Origin: Neoscytalidium dimidiatum
Lineage: Eukaryota; Ascomycota; Dothideomycetes; Botryosphaeriales; Botryosphaeriaceae
Reading direction: 5' to 3'
Length of the DNA: 64,000 bases
Assembly: GCA_037367355.1 (NCBI GenBank)
Contig: CM074704.1
Location: 2,480,001-2,544,000 of the forward strand
Each line of letters opens with the position of its first letter. The stretch's first letter is position 1. Positions 58,411 through 64,000 of this stretch are shown piece after piece. The translations under genes and the position numbers were made by a program. The notes under the pieces are model-generated. The model was given only the letters and a program-made list of their open reading frames with translations. It was not told the origin of the DNA and ran no database searches.

Positions 58411-60525
58411 ATGATACTCCGCTTCCAGAGCCGCAACGGCCAGTTTCGCCTCACGGTCGAACCCAAGGATGATTTCACCACAGTAGCTTCCCAGATCGCC
58501 GAGAAGCTCCCTCCGAATGCCGATCTATCTTCTGTCACCATCTCTCCGAAGCCGCAGGACAAGGCCTCGGCGCGCCGACTCGACAGTCTACAGGGCATAA
58601 CATTTGAGCGCGTCGGCCTCACGTAGGGCTCATCTTTTTGTTGAACTTCGCGTACGTTGCTAATCTAGTTCCGCCAAAGGCACGGCTCGCAGGTGTTCAT
58701 CGACTACGAAGAACAGAAGACCGAGACTAACGGACATGCACCCGCCCCGCCGACCACCTCTGTTGCCCGTCTCAGCGGCAAGCCCATCGCCGCCGCCGAC
58801 ATCCCAAGCGTCCCCATCGGAGGTGCCGCGAAGCTCATCAAGCGTCCATGGGAGGTTATCAAGCAGTCGCCGCTGGATGACCGGTTAGATAAGCTCGATG
58901 GCAAGATATCCAGGCCGAAGGACCAGAAAATGTGCAGGCACGGCCCCAAGGGCATGTGTGACTACTGCATGCCTCTCGAACCCTACGACCCCGCATATCT
59001 CGCAGAGAAGAAGATCAAGCACCTGTCCTTCCACTCCTACCTGCGCAAGGTCAACGCCGGCAAGAATAAGCCCGAGTCAGGCAGCTCCTACATGCCCCCG
59101 CTCAGCGAGCCATACTACCGCGTACGGCCCGACTGCCCTTCGGGCCATGCTCCCTGGCCTGAAGGCATCTGCAGCAAGTGCCAGCCCAGCGCCATCTCAT
59201 TACAACCTCAAGAATACCGCATGGTGGATCACGTTGAATTCGCATCTTCGGACCTTATCAACACGTTGCTTGATTTTTGGAGAAGTTCCGGTTGTCAAAG
59301 ACTGGGTTTCTTGTACGGAAGATATGAGGAGTACACCGAGGTCCCATTGGGCACCAAGGCTGTGGTGGAGGCGATCTACGAGCCACCTCAAGTCGATGAA
59401 GTGGATGGGATCTCACTCAACGATTGGGAGAATGAGAAGGACGTCGACGAGGTGGCTCGGCTGTGCGGTTTGGAGAGGGTTGGGGTGATCTTCACGGATC
59501 TGTTGGATGCAGGTGCTGGCGATGGATCTGTCATCTGCAAGCGACACGCCGACTCCTACTACCTCTCCTCGTTGGAGACCTGTTTCGCCGCGAGGTATCA
59601 GGCGAAATTCCCCAGGCCATCGAAGTGGAGCGAGACGGGTCGTTTTGGCTCCAATTTTGTTACTTGCATCATCAGCGGCGATGAAGAGGGCCAGATTGGC
59701 ATTTCCGCTTACCAAGCCTCTAATGCAGCGGTGGAAATGGTTCGGGCTGAGATCATCGAGCCATCGGCGGATCCCGCGGTGATGCTAGTGCAAAACGAGG
59801 ACGAAGAAAACAGCCTTGGCCGTTCTCGCTACATCCCTGAGGTGTTCTACCGAAAGGTGAACGAGTATGGCGCCAATGTGCAGGAGAGCGCCAAACCGGC
59901 TTTCCCGGTGGAGTATCTTTTTGTTACCCTCACACACGGATTCCCCACCAACCCTAGCCCCAAGTTTTCGCAGACAAGTTTCCCAGTCGAGAACAGAGAA
60001 GTTCTAGGCGTAAGCCAGGAAGTGACTTCGCTATCGAAGCAGCTCAGTGCGAAATCCGGTGGCCCCAAGCTTTCGGACGCTGCAGGCATTGCCGCTGTTG
60101 CAGATTTCCATCTTCTGACGTTCGTGCATGGCTTAGGAATATTGAGCAAGGTAAATGGTACCCGGATATGCGAGGCTATACGTCACTGGCTAACCTCATC
60201 TTAGGAGGAGGAAGGACTGTTGTGTCGGGTGGCAGCAGAGCACAACGTGTCGGATGGAGCGCAATTACAGCACACGGGAGGCTGGGCGACGCTGATGACC
60301 ATCCTTCAAGAGACTGGTGAGCAACCATCCAAGCGCAAGCATCCCGCAACTTCTGCCCCTTCTTCATCGACTCCGTCTGGGCCACCTGCCCGCCGCAAGC
60401 GCACCTTATCTGCTGCAAACGGCTCCGGCGGTGGTGGCGACAGCGGCAAGTCTTCCTCAACCAATTCGGCATCCGACAGCGAACGACTTGCTAAGCGCAT
60501 CAAGGGCGTTAGCTTGACCAAGTAA
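58411..60525 (+). CDS. NPL4: Npl4, ubiquitin-recognition cofactor of Cdc48
   Basis: Partner of Ufd1 in the Cdc48 complex, which extracts ubiquitylated proteins in ERAD. Exons 58,411-58,622, 58,680-60,150, 60,205-60,525; introns 57 bp (GTAGGG...AAG, branch GCTAATC) and 54 bp (GTAAAT...TTAG, branch GCTAACC); 667 aa. UBX-like N-terminus ([16 protein letters not shown]). The zinc-ribbon region starts at [20 protein letters not shown] and its second half is [18 protein letters not shown]. The MPN-like Npl4 domain follows ([27 protein letters not shown]), and the end is Ser/Gly-rich and basic ([12 protein letters not shown]). Length and order fit the family. Confidence 0.95.
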
Positions 60526-60986
60526 AGCGCGCGACACGCGAGATTGACGAAACGGTCGAATCGGGTCTCGAGTGCACCAACGAGTGTTCTTTTGAGTGCG
60601 TGCTACCCACGTTTCCCGGCATCCACCTCCATCCCTGGCGTTTCTTTAGGGAGGTTCGCGTACTTCATCCCAGATTAGATATTCTTCACCCTTACCGCCT
60701 CGATCGATCGCGTACATGGCACTTCGAAGCTGGTGATGGATTAAATTTGATTTAATGGGAAGCCAAGAGTGAACGTGGTTCAATTGCATCACTTGGAAGG
60801 AGTTCTACAAAGAAGGAGACGAAGAGCTTTCTCACTGGATTGGTCAATGGTGAATGGAGAAAGGTCACGACATGATTTCGAGGCGACTCAATGCTGGGAA
60901 TAGCTCATGGGCAACTGGGTTGCTTATTTCTGACACGGTAGATACCGTAGACATACTAGCGAATGAAGATGGTTGGAAGGAATGCC

Positions 60987-61195
60987 CACGTGCAAGTGTA
61001 GTGTCTCCTACGGAGCCTCGCAACGGAGCGGTCGTCATCAGTGGCGCGGTAAGTCAAAAGATCATACCCGCTTGCGGAGCATACCGTCTTGAAGTCAGTC
61101 GTCGAGCCCAGCAATGCGAAGCCCTTCTTTTTAGCGACATCACGACTCCAACCGACGTCCGTTATTGACGGCCATCCAATCGCGGGCAACACGTG
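60987..61195 (+). promoter_or_regulatory. Two CACGTG sites (Pho4/NUC-1 type) and a CCAAT box
   Basis: CACGTG at 60,987-60,992 and 61,190-61,195, and CCAAT at 61,176-61,180. The nearer CACGTG is about 297 bp upstream of the acid phosphatase start. CACGTG is the core of the phosphate-starvation regulators Pho4 (yeast) and NUC-1 (Neurospora). Regulation by phosphate is inferred. Confidence 0.45.
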
Positions 61196-61384
61196 CCTGA
61201 CTCATCCCTGCCGCACATCACCGCCTCTTTTCCCCCCGCCGACGTGCCGCCCGTCTCCGTATCGCCCAGACGCGACAGGGAAACATCGCCGGTCGAATCG
61301 CCGAAATCAGCGCGTCGTTCATTTCCGCTCCCAATATCGAGCTGCTAGACGCAGTGATCGTCTTCGCTAAGAACCCGGGCTCTT

Positions 61385-61392
61385 GTATATAA
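61385..61392 (+). promoter_or_regulatory. TATA box of the acid phosphatase gene
   Basis: TTGTATATAATGAG about 100 bp upstream of the start codon; the sharpest TATA-like match in the region. Confidence 0.45.
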
Positions 61393-61486
61393 TGAGCCGC
61401 ATAGCTCCCGCAACCATGATCCGACGTCGCGCCGTCGCCGTCCGCGTTCTTCTCTTATCCGTCTTGCTTGCTTTCCCGTCGCAGCC

Positions 61487-63129
61487 ATGAAGCTTGGCGT
61501 TGGAGCTACCGTTGCCGCTACTACTGCGGCCCTTGCGGCCGGACAGGCGTTTGACCCTCTGAGGCATCTGGCTGGGAATGGACAGTGGTTTTCTGGTGGG
61601 TAAAAACCTTATTGTCTTGATTTGAGGAAGGATGATTTAGCTGACTGTTGAATAGGACCCAATGTCTTTGGCATCGATCCGGAAGCCCCTGAAGGCTGCA
61701 CCGTAGACCAGGCCGCCTTCGTTTCTCGACATGGCAGCCGTTATCCCGACCCCGGTGCTTATGCCGAGTGGACGGCGTTGGAGGCGAAGGTTAGTCTTTT
61801 CTGTCCGTGGTATCTGTGAATGAAAATGTTGTAGTTGAGAGAGTCATCCGGATTCAGCACTGGGCACGAATTGCATGCATTACAGCACCATCCTGTTGAC
61901 GCTCCAACTCAAAACCACGCCCCTCAGCGCCCTCCCCGTTCAAACGACCAACATTCTGATGCCCGACACAGATAAAAGCCGCGTCGTTCACCACCAATGC
62001 CACGGAACTCCAGTTCCTGCACAACTGGACGCCCGTCCTCTCGGACCCGGCGCAGCAGATCTCGCAGCTCTCCCTAACCGGCTGGAAGGAGCTCTACGAC
62101 ATGGGCGTATCCTACCGCCTCAAGTACCCGACCTTCCAACCGTACAACACGCCCTTCACGCTCTGGGCCAACGCCTACGCCTCCTCGCCGCGCGTCCTCA
62201 ACTCCGCCCAGCTCTTCGCGCGCGGCTACCTGGGCCCGAACGCCACGGCCCTCGGCTCGATCCTCGTCGTCAACGGGTCCGACCCGCGCGCCCTCGCCAA
62301 CAGCCTCGCGACCTCGAACCTGTGCCCGGCCTACGACGACAACGGCGGCGGGCCCGCCAAGGACGCCTGGGACGCGACGTACCTGCCGGCCGCGACCGCG
62401 CGCGTCAACGCGCTGCTGCGCGGCAACCTGACCTTCGCCGCCGCCGACGTCGGCATCTTCGCGTACCTGTGCGGCTTCGAGACGCAGATCGCGGGCGCGC
62501 GCTCGCCCTGGTGCGGCACCCTGACGGACCGCGAGTTCCTGCAGTACGAGTACGCGCAGGACCTGCGGTACTGGTACGGCAACGGCGCCGGGAACCCCGT
62601 CGCAAAGGCCGCGATGCTGCCCGTCGTGGCGGGGCTGGTGCGCAGGTTCCGGGACGGGCCCGGGACGGCGTACGTCGATGGCGACGGCGAGAGTTGGGTC
62701 CCCCCGCCGCTGGTCGCCGCGTTCACGAACGACGGCCAGGTCAGCCAGCTGGCCGCTGCGGTGGGCGTGTTCGATGGGCTGCCGGATCTGCCGGGAGATG
62801 CGCTGCTGGCGAATCGGACGTTTCATGCGAGTTGGTTCGTGACGATGAGAGGAACGGTTGGGTTCGAGAGGCTGAACTGTGGCGAGGAGGGCACGTTTTT
62901 GAGGGTCAAGTTGAATGACGTGGTGTATCCGGTCAGGGGTTGCGAGGATGGTCCCGGGAGGAGCTGCGAGTTGGGGAAGTACGCGGCGTTGATTGATGAG
63001 AAGCTGGAAGCTGTTGGCGGGTTCAGGGAGATATGCAACGTGACGGATGCGACGGTGCCGGAGGGCGAGGAAGGCACGACGTTCTTCTGGGATAGGGCTC
63101 TGCCGTTCGAGACGGTTGCAAAGCCATAA
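61487..63129 (+). CDS. Secreted histidine acid phosphatase
   Basis: Removes phosphate from organic phosphomonoesters outside the cell. Exons 61,487-61,595, 61,656-61,789, 61,972-63,129; introns 60 and 182 bp (GTGGGT...TAG, GTTAGT...CAG), 466 aa. Signal peptide MKLGVGATVAATTAALAAG. Catalytic motif SRHGSRYPDPGAY is near residue 65 (nucleophilic His). The usual second motif, His-Asp, is replaced by Asn-Asp in AAFTNDGQVSQL near residue 325. Several N-glycosylation sequons (NAT, NGS, NLT, NRT, NVT) and paired cysteines fit a secreted glycoprotein. The 3' exon runs to TAA at 63,127-63,129. The 182-bp second intron is the least certain junction, though it restores the frame and an IKAA-FTTN segment. 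Confidence 0.85.
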
Positions 63130-64000
63130 TGCGAGGTTCCTAGACTAGACATTAATTGTATGATATGTAATACAGTGCAGATTGGCCTCTCCTCATGTAT
63201 ACTCATGATCACGATTTAAGCGACCATTCAGATCACCTGCTGTCGTGAACTCTCCCTCTGTTTAACCTCTTGCTTTGCCGACATTCTGGCCAATCAGCTC
63301 TTCACAGAATCGCTATCAACAACAGACGCCTGGATTAAACAAGCACACATCCGCTTGTCCATCCCTTACTGCTGACATTAGCGTTGAGGAGGCGTCTTAC
63401 CACCAAATATAAATAATACCTATCTTAATGTCTCCGACAGGCCGGTCTTAGGGAATATAAGAACAAATTAGCCTCTATCTCGAGTAACGGATCCTTGGAG
63501 CCACTCACGGCGACGCTTCTCTAAAGATTTACTTAGAAGATAGTTATTTTTTTTTTCGACCGTTCTATGCATCGAGGTTTGAGAAGCCTAACTAGTAAAA
63601 ATGACTTACTACCGCGTAACGAGGACGGATTCTTGGAATACACCGTTAAACTCTACGTAACCGCCCGGCAACACGCGTTAAATGACCCTGCCGGCGATCC
63701 GCTATGGCAGTGACTGTAGCCTTGCGACCGGGCGATGCTCCCCTCCGTCCTACCTGGCCACGTCTACTATCTTCTACACTCCTACCCAGCGACGTTAATA
63801 TAGCGGTAGTGAACCCGGTAACGCGTACCCTCTACTTCGGAGCCCCTACCTAACAACTACTCTTCAACCAAACGGCCCGCGTAACATTGAATGTCTCTGA
63901 AGCAGGCCTACACAACGATAACATCCAATACTGGAACACTACCGCTTTCGTATACAGCAGACTTTGCCTCGTAAGTCCACTCGTATATCCTAACCTCGTT
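63130..64000. other. 3' intergenic region, no gene recognised
   Basis: Contains the acid phosphatase 3' flank. From about 63.4 kb the text becomes CpG-rich with fewer CA/TG and includes a T11 run near 63,545, possibly a lightly mutated repeat. No frame could be supported. Confidence 0.45.

Larger units (their letters stand above)
60526..61486. other. Intergenic region with acid phosphatase promoter
   Basis: 960 bp. An ORF at 60,854-61,168 has no recognisable features. It contains CACGTG at 60,987 and 61,190, CCAAT at 61,176 and a TATATAA-type box about 100 bp before the next start. Confidence 0.5.

Noticed and set aside
60854..61168. ORF in the NPL4-acid phosphatase intergenic region
   Set aside because: No motif; it overlaps the promoter elements.
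62074..62826. Minus-strand ORF of 250 codons
   Set aside because: Shadow of the acid phosphatase exon 3.

Overview
The window comes from a filamentous ascomycete (Pezizomycotina). The right side carries short-intron (about 49-205 bp, GT..AG, CTAAC/CTGAC-like branch sites) fungal genes. The left side is a block of retrotransposons mutated in the way repeat-induced point mutation (RIP) works: CpA/TpG is almost absent, TpA is in excess and CpG is kept. The species cannot be named from the sequence alone.

Region 1-47,963 is a heterochromatin-like repeat island with no intact host gene. In order it holds: a LINE ORF1 relic on the minus strand (1-1401); a minus-strand Ty3/gypsy chromovirus copy (family B, 2.16-7.8 kb); AT-rich debris; a family A chromovirus (A1, 10,700-23,837) with a second complete copy (A2, 12,194-18,768) inserted in its gag; more AT-rich debris and a B LTR; a third chromovirus family (C, 25,991-33,755); an inverted truncated A copy (A3); a second B copy (B2) split by a young, un-RIPped A copy (A4, 38,887-44,642, 385-bp LTRs that read as identical, 5-bp target duplication GTTCT); then debris and the RIPped 3' end of another A copy (A5). 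The RIP signature stops inside the last LTR at about 47.85 kb, which marks the edge of the island.

Region 48.48-63.13 kb is ordinary gene-dense euchromatin with seven intron-containing genes: a sulfatase (minus), RFC2 clamp-loader subunit (plus), an unrecognised, probably mitochondrial membrane protein (minus), a Vps3844/DUF3844 type-I membrane protein (plus), SEC66/SEC71 of the ER translocon (minus), NPL4 of the Cdc48-Ufd1-Npl4 ERAD machinery (plus) and a secreted histidine acid phosphatase (plus). The first six alternate in direction, giving divergent and convergent pairs. An ACGCGT (MCB-like) site lies upstream of RFC2, and two CACGTG (Pho4/NUC-1 type) sites plus a TATA box lie upstream of the acid phosphatase. 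The last 0.8 kb has no gene I can support.

The most unusual feature is an antisense gene in the 3' internal region of the chromoviruses. In family A (intact, 139 codons, in A4) and separately in family C (RIPped), the minus strand between the end of pol and the 3' LTR encodes a small protein with a cysteine cluster followed by a basic/coiled-coil segment. Other notable points are a likely self-priming (Tf1-like) primer-binding site in family A, a run of homopolymer contractions in the only un-RIPped copy, and a 0.8-kb microhomology deletion that removed its chromodomain.
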